Shown here: positions 19,101 through 27,300 of the stretch, piece by piece
Layout: each line of letters starts with the position of its first letter
How positions within the stretch are numbered: the stretch's first letter is position 1
Assembly: GCA_022750205.1 (NCBI GenBank)
Contig: JAKIWD010000006.1
Location: forward strand, 1-38,946
DNA length: 38,946 bases
Reading direction: 5' to 3'
Source of the DNA: Thermoplasmata archaeon
Lineage (GTDB): Archaea > Thermoplasmatota > Thermoplasmata > Lutacidiplasmatales > UBA184
Program-made: the position numbers and the translations under genes
The notes under the pieces: model-generated
What the model saw: the letters and a program-made list of their open reading frames with translations, nothing else
The model's database searches: none
What the model was told of the DNA's origin: nothing

Positions 19101-20357
19101 GTCGCCGCTCGCGGAAAAGACCCCGATGCCCTCGGCCGCCGCGTCGGCGAGAACCGGGTGGAGGATCGCGTAGGAACCGTCACTGGTGGCGTTGCACGCG
19201 GACGAACACGGCGTCGCGAACGAGTTGTAGACCCCGACGTCCGGCTCGCCCCAGCTCAGCGAGATGACGTTCGCGGCCTGGTGGGCGACGAGCCAATCCA
19301 CTGAGCCGTACAGTCCGGCGCCCGGGTCCGGGGCGAATGTCATCTCGATCGTAGCGCCGGGAGCCATGGCGCGGGTCCATTCCAGGTCCAGCGCCTCCTC
19401 GGTCGCCCACCCGGTGCTCGTCTTGTTCAGGTTGCGGGTGGTCGGGACCGGGTAGAGGTACTGGACCGACCCGAGGGAGATCCCGTAGTTCGAGGTGAAA
19501 TCCCCCAAGTCGCCTTCGAGGACGGTCTGGTTCTCGAACCCGTCGTAGGTGTCCACGACCGCGAGCCGGAAGCCACTACCGTTGTCCCCGGCTTTCAGGT
19601 CGGTCGTGGCGTTGTACGCCGATTGGATCTCGCACGGTGCATACGGCGCACTCGAGGGGCACGAGGCTGCGGGCGTCGGCACTGGCGGCGCACTCACGCC
19701 GGCCGGGCCCCGAACATCCGGCCGGGCGACCGAGTCGTTCCCTAGTCCGTAGGCGCCGAGCCACGGCACCGAGTCGGGGAGCGTGGCCGCGCTCGGGTGG
19801 TTGAAGAACACCCCTTGCGGCGCGTGATAGGCGTCGAACGTCGTGTGGAACGCTGCCCCGACATCCACGGGCGATCCTCCGACGAGCAGAAGCGTGTGGT
19901 CCGGACTGGCGGTTACCTTGAGTCCGAACTCTTCAAAGTAGGCGACCGCGGCCGCGTACTCGTCGCCCGAAGGGCCGAACTGGGCGGCGATCTGGGAGGG
20001 GCTGAGGAAGGTGTGGTACTGAGGAGCGTCCGGAGTGTACTCGAGCGTCGTCGTCGCCGCCAGTCCCGCCGGGTCCCGCGGGGCGAGCGCCACCGCGACG
20101 TCGAGGGCCGCGGTGCTCGAGAGGGGGCCGAGGTCGGTCACGCCGGGGCCCGGGACGTACGCCGGGGCCACCACTACCGGACCCGTCGGGAGTGAACGCG
20201 CCGCGGAGCCGGTCCTCACCGCCGGGGTCGCGAGCCCGGGGAAGAGCGGAAGGCACGAGACGACGACGAGGAGGGTGACCGCGATCACCCGGGGACCGAG
20301 AGATTGCGGACGGGCGCCGGGAGGCGTTCGACCCGTCCGGCGAACGGCGGCCCGCAA
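16182..20357 (-). CDS. Membrane-anchored sedolisin (S53) protease with PKD repeats
   Basis: About 1391 residues. In order: a basic N-terminus and hydrophobic signal segment (about 24-45); an S53 activation prodomain (about 65-200); the S53 catalytic domain (about 220-620); seven PKD-like repeats (several with FGDG cores); a last beta domain; and one membrane span followed by a short charged tail. Catalytic residues are intact: E320 and D324 (E-x3-D), oxyanion-hole D419 in SASGD, and nucleophile S532 in GGTSAS. The WDAVTGLGSPN segment forms the usual calcium site. S53 enzymes are typically acid-active extracellular endopeptidases, so this one is probably displayed on the cell surface for protein breakdown. 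The TTG at 20357 follows a box A by about 31 bp; GTG 20288 is the alternative. The frame stays open further upstream, but that part overlaps the divergent protease gene. Confidence 0.88.
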   Translation of the reverse strand: MRAAVRRTGRTPPGARPQSLGPRVIAVTLLVVVSCLPLFPGLATPAVRTGSAARSLPTGPVVVAPAYVPGPGVTDLGPLSSTAALDVAVALAPRDPAGLAATTTLEYTPDAPQYHTFLSPSQIAAQFGPSGDEYAAAVAYFEEFGLKVTASPDHTLLLVGGSPVDVGAAFHTTFDAYHAPQGVFFNHPSAATLPDSVPWLGAYGLGNDSVARPDVRGPAGVSAPPVPTPAASCPSSAPYAPCEIQSAYNATTDLKAGDNGSGFRLAVVDTYDGFENQTVLEGDLGDFTSNYGISLGSVQYLYPVPTTRNLNKTSTGWATEEALDLEWTRAMAPGATIEMTFAPDPGAGLYGSVDWLVAHQAANVISLSWGEPDVGVYNSFATPCSSACNATSDGSYAILHPVLADAAAEGIGVFSASGDCGAAEGTNGDSTSYPASDPFVTGVGGTDLKTSGGAYSSEVAWSGNSTGASSPGCANQGGSGGGFAPFARPWWQLAKGLPASPDVRGVPDVAIDGGTSVEIVESGFFVGVGGTSASTVLWAGLATDADSFARGGLGFLNPGLYGIARNTSSNGTYHDVTSGWNGYSAGVGWDAVTGLGSPNIGRLFPQLAAERASPGTLALTLGAGPRFGKAPLVATFDLSAAGGRPPYPLIDVSFGDGNASLAGSGTVTHQFPDAGVYVATATVFDSAGNSSTSAPVAIVVGGGHALNVTLTATNATPSVGQAINLTATVRGGPSPWQYYYVFGDGSYLANTTAGTVSHVYGAAGRFCAAVIVRDSADPVDGGTSSRLAIGVGGASPPNCANPPNLTAQVSAPRTSADLPGDLNLSVTPVGGSPPYTVQWVTDDPYVNACDCGIFRVAGNHTLTAYVNDSVDEQTTAQLNVTLYPALLGTFNHSALSGVAPFSVTFTAAASGGDAPQPNATTWTFGDGTSGTGAAVAHEYTSPGLYVVIGQLGDAGGGVTSAAFVVDALSPSDSAGPALTVSVTPAVEVPAGTLVTLTANVTGGSGPYTYRWDLGDDDSSFGATVTQTFGALPCIRNGACPLVVGVSATDRNGNTTSAAVLLTDAVAGRSAAATLTDSVRPVNGATPLHLNATAEATGISGLSVAWSFGDGGTALGTSVTHTYLNAGNYTVRDTATDPWGDRLVRSQALTITGPARSAPALTGGPNVTAGLAPLFVNFSVSGVAGGGAPYTFAWNFGDGSVGTGSSTQHEFVVPGHYAPVVTVSDSLLDTNESVFTITAYNRTTVTLTASLAESSVAPGALVGATVSADPVCTNLSAPSCSISGFHVAFGFQSRAGGPLVPAGSASPGPTGGIFVDLIAPSAAGSYELNASVVGDNYTGHVEVPLVVQAAVASVVIPYALDPAWILLAGGGVGLAVLLGALAGRREREESSP

Positions 20358-20383
20358 CGGTACCTGTCGATGCGACGCCCGCC

Positions 20384-20392
20384 CTATTAAGG
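20384..20392 (-). promoter_or_regulatory. Box A of the S53 protease gene
   Basis: Read on the minus strand the element is ccttaatag, centred about 31 bp before the TTG at 20357. It supports the TTG start and a very short leader. Confidence 0.5.
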
Positions 20393-20469
20393 GGCGTCCA
20401 GTCGCCCGCAACACCCGGGAGCGTCCCGCGAGGCGCCTCATCTCCGGCGAACGCGCGCGGAGGGCAGAG

Positions 20470-20478
20470 GCTTTTACG
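20470..20478 (+). promoter_or_regulatory. Box A of the site-2 protease gene
   Basis: The element gcttttacg is centred about 37 bp before the TTG at 20511, predicting a leader of about ten bases. It lies back to back with the S53 promoter. Confidence 0.45.
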
Positions 20479-20510
20479 GGAACCGGGCTCCCACCGACAT
20501 CACCGCGGCG

Positions 20511-21866
20511 TTGACGCCTCTCCAAGGCTGGCTGCTCTTCGTCGCCCTCCTTGTCCTCTACGGATTGGCGGTCTACGGACTGTACCGGGCCGGTCGCATC
20601 GGGCCGGATCGGTCGCTCTCGCTCCTCGGCCCGGCGCTCATGATGAAGACCCGGCGCGGGCGGGGACTCCTCGAACGCTTGGGCCGATTCCGGCGATTCT
20701 GGTCGGTGCTCGGGAGCATCGGCGTGGGGCTCGCGGGGATCGCGATGGTCCTCATTGTCGGACTCCTCGCCCTGGATGCGTACGCCGTCACGCAGATCTC
20801 GCCGAGCGCGGCCCCCTCTCCCCAGGAGGCGCTCGGGATACCGGGCATCAATCCGATCATCCCGATCGGATACGGATTGGTCGCCCTGGCCATCGGGATC
20901 GTGCTCCACGAGTTGGCGCACGGCGTGATGGCGCGCTCCCAGGGGATCGGGGTCAAGACCCTCGGCATCCTCTGGTTCATCGTCCCGATCGGGGCGTTCG
21001 TCGAGCAGGACGACGAGCAGATGAACGCAGCCCCGCGACGGCAACGTCGGCGGGTGGCCGCCGCGGGCGTTCTCGCCAATTTCATCCTGACCGTCGTGTT
21101 CTTCCTAGTGCTGGCCGCGACGCTTTCCGGGTCGATCGCCCCCAACGCGAACGGGGTGGGCGTCGCCTACGTGGTCACCGGTAGCCCAGCGGCCAACGCG
21201 AGCCTGGTGCCGGGCGACATCATCACCGCGATCAACGCCACCCCCACGCCGACGAACGCGGCGCTGCTGGACGCGCTCGCCGCGGACAAACCGGGGGCGG
21301 TCGTCGCCGTGACGTTCTACAATGCGAGTTCGGGGGCTCTCGAAACGAGATCGATCACGCTCGCCGCGCGCGGCGAGTACGTGACCGATGACCCCACCCA
21401 CGCCGACGAGGGGTTCCTCGGGGTTTCCCCGTTATTCCTCACGCCGGCGGGCCTGAAGTCGGACCTCGTGTTTCCGCCCACGAGTCCCTCCGGTACGATC
21501 ATCGGCGGCATCGATTGGCTCGTCCTCCCCCTCGCCGGCATCGAGCCGATCGCGGGGCCCACGGCGGGTTTCTTCCACGTCACCGGACCGTTGGCGGGGC
21601 TCGGGGCGGGCAACTTCTGGATCCTCGCCAACCTGCTCTACTGGCTGGCGTGGATGAACCTCCTGCTCGGTCTCTCCAACACCCTCCCGCTCATCCCGCT
21701 CGACGGCGGGCTGCTGTTCCGCGACTTCATCGCCGGCATCGCGGCCCGGGTGCGCCCACGATGGGACGCAGCGCGCTTGGACGGGTTCAGCGGATCCGCT
21801 ACGATCGCCTCGTCGGTCATCGTCGTCTTCCTCCTGGTATGGCAGTTCGTCGGTCCGCACCTGTAG
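20511..21866 (+). CDS. Site-2-type M50 intramembrane metalloprotease with PDZ domain
   Basis: A 451-residue multi-span membrane protease that cuts substrates within or near the bilayer. The zinc site is HELAH (H133, E134, H137) within a membrane helix. The second conserved motif, NTLPLIPLDGG (N390 to D398), supplies the third ligand. Between them lies a PDZ-like domain (about 215-290, with GSPAANASLVPGDII), as in RseP-like enzymes. Several further hydrophobic helices flank the core. The TTG start follows a box A; its 3' end overlaps the primase gene by 28 bp. Substrates are unknown. Two single-span surface proteins with cytoplasmic zinc fingers and one with a winged helix are encoded in this window, but such enzymes usually cut proteins of the opposite topology, so a link is uncertain. 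Confidence 0.9.
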   Translation: MTPLQGWLLFVALLVLYGLAVYGLYRAGRIGPDRSLSLLGPALMMKTRRGRGLLERLGRFRRFWSVLGSIGVGLAGIAMVLIVGLLALDAYAVTQISPSAAPSPQEALGIPGINPIIPIGYGLVALAIGIVLHELAHGVMARSQGIGVKTLGILWFIVPIGAFVEQDDEQMNAAPRRQRRRVAAAGVLANFILTVVFFLVLAATLSGSIAPNANGVGVAYVVTGSPAANASLVPGDIITAINATPTPTNAALLDALAADKPGAVVAVTFYNASSGALETRSITLAARGEYVTDDPTHADEGFLGVSPLFLTPAGLKSDLVFPPTSPSGTIIGGIDWLVLPLAGIEPIAGPTAGFFHVTGPLAGLGAGNFWILANLLYWLAWMNLLLGLSNTLPLIPLDGGLLFRDFIAGIAARVRPRWDAARLDGFSGSATIASSVIVVFLLVWQFVGPHL

Positions 21867-22990
21867 CGGAAGCGGAGCTCCTCGCGGAGTACCCCTTCCT
21901 CCCGGGCGCCGAGTCGTTGCTGGCGGGGCTCACGCCCTCCCTGCGCGACCTCCTGACCGACCCGACCTATGAACGGGCCCGCCTGCTCGGTCGGGCGCGG
22001 GTACGGGCCGCCGCCGACGATCCCACCGGGGGGACCGTGGTCGAGGAGCTCGCCCGGGCCGTTCCTGCGGAACGGTTCTTGTCGTTCTACTACGCCCGAC
22101 TGCTCCTTTCCGCCGCTCCCTCCCCCGCCGCGCTGCGCCGATGGGCCGTGGCGGAGGCCAAACAGAGCTACGGCCGCTGGCGGACCGAGCCGCTGCCCAC
22201 GCTCATCGACATCTCGGACCGGCTCCACTATCCCCTCACCGAGGCGGAGGGTGCCTCGGTGGCGCTGACCGTTCCGGACTACCTGCGATTGGCCACCGCG
22301 ATCCGGGAGGCCGATTTCCGCCTCGCCCGACAGGACGTCGCCGACGGGAAGGTCTCGATCGCCCGGGATCGCGCCGCCCGCCTCCTCCAGGAGGCCGTCC
22401 GCCTGGCACTCACGGCGCCCGTCCCGTTGACGGACGACGTCGTCGGCCTGTTGCGCGAACGGGAGGCGGAGTTCCTCGCGGACCTCGCGCAGCGAGTGCC
22501 GCTCCCGACGCGGCCGGCGCCCGGCGGACCGGCTTCGTACCGACCCGAGTTGTTCCCCCCGTGCATCCGCAAGATGGTCCGGATGCTCCAGGCCGGGGAG
22601 AACCTCTCCCACGCCGGTCGGTTCGCCCTCGCGGCGTTCCTCCATCGCACCGGCGCGACGTTCGAGACGATCGTCGACGCCTATCGAGGGGCTCCCGACT
22701 TCGACGAGTCGATCACGCGCTATCAGGTCGAACACATCACCCAGCGCGGAGGCGGAGAGGGGTACACGCCACCGGAGTGCGACACGCTCCGCACCCACGG
22801 ACTCTGCTTCCGGGACGGGGATCCCACCGCGCCGAACGCGCTCGACCGGTCCCGCGACGACCGATGCTTCGAGCCGACGCTCCGCCACCCGTTGACGTAC
22901 TACCGGCGGCGGGGGGGCAAGGTCAGGGCGGTGCCGGAGGAGTCGGTGTCAGCTGCCCATGCACCGTCCAGGCCCGGGCCGCCGCCGTGA
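21839..22990 (+). CDS. priL: DNA primase large subunit
   Basis: Non-catalytic subunit of the archaeal/eukaryotic-type primase, which regulates primer initiation and length together with PriS. The 383-residue protein has an alpha-helical N-domain and the C-terminal iron-sulfur domain with four cysteines, C242 (FPPCIRKM), C314 (PPECDTL), C323 (HGLCF) and C343 (RCFEPTLRHPLTYY), spaced as in PriL. The start ATG 21839 lies inside the end of the preceding protease gene (28-bp overlap), so the two are co-transcribed. The C-terminal 25 residues overlap the convergent phosphatidyltransferase gene by 68 bp. The small catalytic subunit is not in the window. Confidence 0.94.
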   Translation: MAVRRSAPVAEAELLAEYPFLPGAESLLAGLTPSLRDLLTDPTYERARLLGRARVRAAADDPTGGTVVEELARAVPAERFLSFYYARLLLSAAPSPAALRRWAVAEAKQSYGRWRTEPLPTLIDISDRLHYPLTEAEGASVALTVPDYLRLATAIREADFRLARQDVADGKVSIARDRAARLLQEAVRLALTAPVPLTDDVVGLLREREAEFLADLAQRVPLPTRPAPGGPASYRPELFPPCIRKMVRMLQAGENLSHAGRFALAAFLHRTGATFETIVDAYRGAPDFDESITRYQVEHITQRGGGEGYTPPECDTLRTHGLCFRDGDPTAPNALDRSRDDRCFEPTLRHPLTYYRRRGGKVRAVPEESVSAAHAPSRPGPPP

Positions 22991-23597
22991 ACTGGCCGGC
23001 GACGACGAAGTACAGCATCGCGACATCGATCACGGTGAACGTCCAACCCAGTGCGTGGAACCGCAACCACGGGGCGGTCGGGGCCCACGGCCACGGGAGC
23101 GAGAGGTCGAATTCCAGGAACGTGGCGAGCGTCAGGATCAGCAGACGGTCGGCCCGCGACAGGAGCCCCCGGTACATCCGGCCGGCGCCGACGGCCTGTG
23201 CCTGGGTCCCCATGTAGCTCACCAGCAACAGACTGACGAGCGCGAGCAGCGCGAGGAGCGGGTCGGCGAATCCCGAAACAGCGATCCCGAGGAGGATCGC
23301 GATGTCGGCGTACCGGTCGAAGACGTGGTCGAGGAAGTCTCCGGCCGCGGAGACCCGCTGGGTTCGCCGGGCGACCTCGCCGTCGATGACATCGAACATC
23401 CCGCTGGCGAACACCAGGAGCGCGACGCCCAGGAACGGGTACGGTCCGAGCCATCGGGTCGACGCCGCCAACCCGCCGGCCGCGACGGCCAATACCAGTG
23501 CGGCGCCGGAGATCTGGGACGGAGACCAAGTCAGGAAGGGTCGCGCGAGGCGCTCGATCTGGGGCGCGAAGCGGGACCGATACCCTTCGGCCACCAT
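22923..23597 (-). CDS. CDP-alcohol phosphatidyltransferase
   Basis: An integral membrane enzyme that transfers a phospho-lipid moiety from a CDP-activated lipid to an alcohol head group in polar lipid synthesis. The 224-residue protein has the family signature DG-x2-AR-x8-G-x3-D-x3-D, seen as DGEVARRTQRVSAAGDFLD and continuing HVFD (about residues 69-91). About six hydrophobic helices surround it. The N-terminal amphipathic segment resembles archaeal archaetidylinositol-phosphate synthases, so that is the most likely reaction, but the head group cannot be read from sequence. It starts 9 bp after the AK6-like kinase gene, on the same strand. Its 3' end overlaps priL by 68 bp in convergent orientation. 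Confidence 0.88.
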   Translation of the reverse strand: MVAEGYRSRFAPQIERLARPFLTWSPSQISGAALVLAVAAGGLAASTRWLGPYPFLGVALLVFASGMFDVIDGEVARRTQRVSAAGDFLDHVFDRYADIAILLGIAVSGFADPLLALLALVSLLLVSYMGTQAQAVGAGRMYRGLLSRADRLLILTLATFLEFDLSLPWPWAPTAPWLRFHALGWTFTVIDVAMLYFVVAGQFTAAARAWTVHGQLTPTPPAPP

Positions 23598-23606
23598 CCC
23601 GCGCGG

Positions 23607-24176
23607 TTACCGGTTCGGGCGCAAAAGATAGTCGGTCACGCGTGCATCGGCGAGCCAATCGATCCGGCCGAACCGGGGTGGGGGCCGTTGGTCGAGCAGC
23701 GTGCGCACTTCGCGGGCCACGGCGTCGAGGGAACGGTCGGTCGTATCGACCTCCCAAACCCGGCGTCGCAGGGAGAGCGCCTCGAGCAGGATCACGTCGG
23801 TCGCCTCTGCGGCGACGTTCTCGCGCCGGTCGGCCCGGCTTCCCCGGAGGCCCTTGTCGAGGCGATCCGCGAGCTCGAGCGGGTGGCACCGAAGGAGCAC
23901 CACGTCTCGGCACGGGAGGAAGTGCGCGAGATGTCCCACGTACACGTCGGCCCGGAGCGCCGACGGTTTCCGGGACTCCGCCGCGCGCAATCGGGCCAGG
24001 TCGACGTCCACGACCGGCCGCCCCGGGCGCGCACTCGACGGGCCCCCCGCCAGTGCGGCAACCTCCACCACCCGCCGCGTCGGTCCGAGCCTCGCCGCGA
24101 CGCTGGATTTGCCCGTCCCGGGAGTTCCGGAAAGGGCCGTCGAACGGACGCGGTGCCGGGCCGTGAACTCCCCCAT
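23607..24176 (-). CDS. AK6/Fap7-like adenylate kinase
   Basis: A P-loop NMP kinase of the AK6 (Fap7/hCINAP) family. In archaea and eukaryotes it also works as an ATPase in 30S/40S ribosome maturation. Motifs are the Walker A SGTPGTGKSS near the N-terminus, YVGHLAHFLP (NMP-binding part) and the ENVAAEATDVILLEAL lid/helix typical of the family. It is followed by a 35-residue C-terminal extension ending in a short positively charged segment. Length (189 residues) is normal. The ATG at 24176 has no Shine-Dalgarno. A GTG at 24206 lies 30 bp after a box A and is an equally good leaderless start, adding ten residues. It is the first gene of a two-gene unit with the CDP-alcohol phosphatidyltransferase. 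Confidence 0.87.
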   Translation of the reverse strand: MGEFTARHRVRSTALSGTPGTGKSSVAARLGPTRRVVEVAALAGGPSSARPGRPVVDVDLARLRAAESRKPSALRADVYVGHLAHFLPCRDVVLLRCHPLELADRLDKGLRGSRADRRENVAAEATDVILLEALSLRRRVWEVDTTDRSLDAVAREVRTLLDQRPPPRFGRIDWLADARVTDYLLRPNR

Positions 24177-24231
24177 TTTTGAGTCGCGCCCGGGACCCCT
24201 TCCCACCGGCGGTGCAAGAAGGGGGCGAAGG

Positions 24232-24239
24232 TCTTTAAG
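24232..24239. promoter_or_regulatory. Box A between AK6 and the giant protease gene
   Basis: The stretch tctttaag reads as cttaaaga on the other strand. It sits 30 bp before the possible GTG start (24206) of the kinase. On the plus strand it is about 67 bp before ATG 24303, which would give a leader of roughly 40 bases carrying ggag at 24291-24294 as a Shine-Dalgarno. Confidence 0.45.
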
Positions 24240-24302
24240 CAGTGTCTAGTATGGCACGCCGTTACCGCCCTTCCGGCGGAGCGCCCGCGTGGAGCATCTA
24301 GC

Positions 24303-27300
24303 ATGAATCAAGCAGCCCCAGCCAGCCGACCCCACTTGCCGAACCGGCGCGTCCTCTTCGCGCTCGCGGTCACCTGCGTCATGGTGCTCAGTTCGGCGCT
24401 CATCGCGGCCCCGGGCAACGCCCGCGCGGAGACCCCCACGGCCACAGCGTTCATGGCGGGCAGTTCGATGCATAGCGGGGTCCTGACGGGGGCTGAGCTT
24501 CAGCATTCGACGTACGCGACCTCGCCGGGCAGTGGCATGACGGCGATCACGAACGGGACCATCCTGGGCAATGTCGCCGGCTCGAGTCCCGTCGCCTTCA
24601 CGATCGGCTTCGCGCTGCAGAACGAATCAGAGCTCACCCAGATCCTCGCGGCCCAGGCGTCCGAAGGCTCCCCGATGTTCCAGCACTGGCTCACGCTCCA
24701 GCAGGAGAACCAGATGTTCGGGCCGAACCCCGTCGAGGTCCAGAACACGATCAACTACTTCACCTCCCTCGGGTTTCGCGTCGCGACCGAGGGCCCGATC
24801 TCCATCTCTTTCATCGGTCCGGCCGCGTCCACCAACGCGGCGTTCAAGACCACGCTCGTCAACGTCAAGGAGAACGGGGCGACCGCGATCACCAACGCGG
24901 CCCCGCTCTCGCTTCCCGGCCAGATCGCCAACGGCATCTCGACGGTCAACGGGTTGAACCAGCTCAACGTCGCCCACGTCACCAGCTTCGTCGACCCGGC
25001 GCTGACGGGAGACATGGCCGCGTCGCTGGCGATGACCCCGAGCGATCTCTCGACCTCGCTCTCCACCCCCACGACCTACCTGAACACCTCGCAGGCGTAC
25101 AACTTCACGAACGCGGCGTTCCTCTGGTTCCGCTACTTCTCGATGCACCACAAGGCGTTCGAGACCTGGCAGACGATCACGCCCGGCTCGCTGGACAAGA
25201 TCTACGGCGCCTACCCGCTGCTGAATGCCGGGATCAATGGCAACTCGACGGGCAGCCCGATCACCGTCGCGTTGGTCATGGCCGGCGGGATCAACCCGAG
25301 CGACATCCAGGAGTACGGCCAGCTGGTGTTCAATAACCCCAAGGCGATCTTCGATCGCCTCGTGCCGGTCCCCGTCGACGGCTCCTTCACGGACAACGGC
25401 ACGCTGACCTACACCGACGGCGACTCCAACGAGATGGCCCTCGACATCGACTACTCGGCGACCATGGCACTGGGCGCGAAGATCATGCCGGTCTACGGGC
25501 CTTGCCTGTGCACCAACGTGCTCGACGACGACTACGCGACGATCGACGCGATGCTCAAAGTGCCCAACGTGGTCTCGAACTCCTGGGGCGGGGAGGAGGA
25601 CACCTTCGGTAACCTCTACGGGCCGAACTGGCAGAACACGCTCACGATGCACCACTACTTCATGCTCCTCGATGCCCGCGGCGTGACGATCCTCGCTTCG
25701 AGCGCGGACGGCGGCGGCTTCGACACGGGGACGGGCATGCTCTCCGGCGCCTTCCCGGCGACCGACCCCTACGTGCTCTCGGTGGACGGGACCCGAGCGG
25801 CGGAGACGGACGGTTCGGGCGTGGCGTTCCCGTACACGGACTCCCTGGGCCTCGCCAATCTGACGATCGACACGCTGATCAACTGGCCGGTCCACGTCGA
25901 GCAGGCGACCCAGCTACAGTACCAGTCGTTCTGGTACCAACCGATCGCCAACACCACCCTCTACAACGCACCCCCCGAGGCCTCGGGCGGGTTCGGGACG
26001 AGCTACTGGTTCAACCAGAGCTGGTACCAGAACGGCATCGGCGTCCCCAACCTCGGACGTGCGCTCGGCTCGGGCGTCGGTGCGGAGGCCGACTTCAACG
26101 AGACGATCTACTTCGACGGCGGGATCGAGTACTTCTACGGGGGCACGAGCTTTGCCTGCCCCACCACCGCCGGCATGTTCGGCCTCATCGACGACTACCT
26201 GCTCGACCACGGCCACAGCGCCTACCTCGGCGACGGCAACGTCCCCGTGTTCACGGTCGGCAACGCGTGGCTCAACGGCAACCTGAGCCTCGTCCCCTAC
26301 TACGACGTCGTCAACAACGGCACCAGCTACTGGGGCAACTACGGCGTGGAGAAGGGATACTCCTGGCCTCCGGGACAGAAGTTCCCGATGTCACCCCAGG
26401 GATACACGACCTACGGGAACACGACGAAGGGCTGGGACTTCCCGACGGGCTGGGGCTCGATCAACGTGGCCAACTTCGCCACGGACCTCGCCGCGCTGGA
26501 ATCACTGCCCGGGACCTTCCAGATCATCAACACGACGACGAACAGCTTCAACGTGGGTGCCTGGGACTACATGGTCCTGAACCAGAGCTACACCGTCCAC
26601 CTCAACGCGTCGGCGTCCTTTGGGGCATCCAATCCAACGGTAACGGTGGAGTTCTTTGCCCAAAATGGACAAAAGTCGACGATGCAGTTCCCGCTTACTG
26701 CAGTATTCACGCCGACTCTCGGGTTCAACTTCGTGCTCGACACGAGCATCTCGCCGTTCAATGGCCCAGGTCTGATCATCTTCGAGTCCGGGAACGACAG
26801 CACGCACACTGCAGGTTTCGCCTACACCTGGATCTCTTGGCCAGCTCCGCCCGGAACGTTGACCGTAACGGTCGTAGACCCCCAGCAGTCGAGCGAGGTC
26901 GGCGGGTACGCCCAGTTCAACCCCTGGCCGTTCGGCTACGACGCCCCGGTCTCCGTCTCGCCCAGCTGCTGCACGGCGTATCCGAACTCGTTCACCGTCC
27001 AGGTGACGTTCAACGGCCATGCCGTCTACAACGCCCAGGTCGATGCGACGGTCCCGAGCGCCAGCGTCCTCGCCTGGCAGGGCTCCCCGATCCAAGGGGT
27101 GACCCAGGGCGACGGACGTCCGTCCCACGAGCTCACGAGCGCCATCCTCTCGCAGACGTTCACCAACACGTCCGGGTACGCCCTCGTCTACACGTGGAAC
27201 GTCATCGCGCCGACGTCCTACTTCGTCAACGCCACGTACGGTTCCGCCATCGGCGGCACGACCTACACGATGACGCCCGGCCCGAACGTGGGAACAACCG

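Noticed and set aside
20358-21044. N-terminal extension of the minus-strand S53 gene
   Set aside because: The frame is open but overlaps the promoter and the coding part of the site-2 protease on the other strand. The extension is charged and shapeless, while a box A fits a start at 20357.
24627-25895. 422-codon minus-strand open frame inside the giant protease
   Set aside because: Antisense shadow over the intact S53 catalytic domain, with Arg/Val/Glu-rich composition and no domain.
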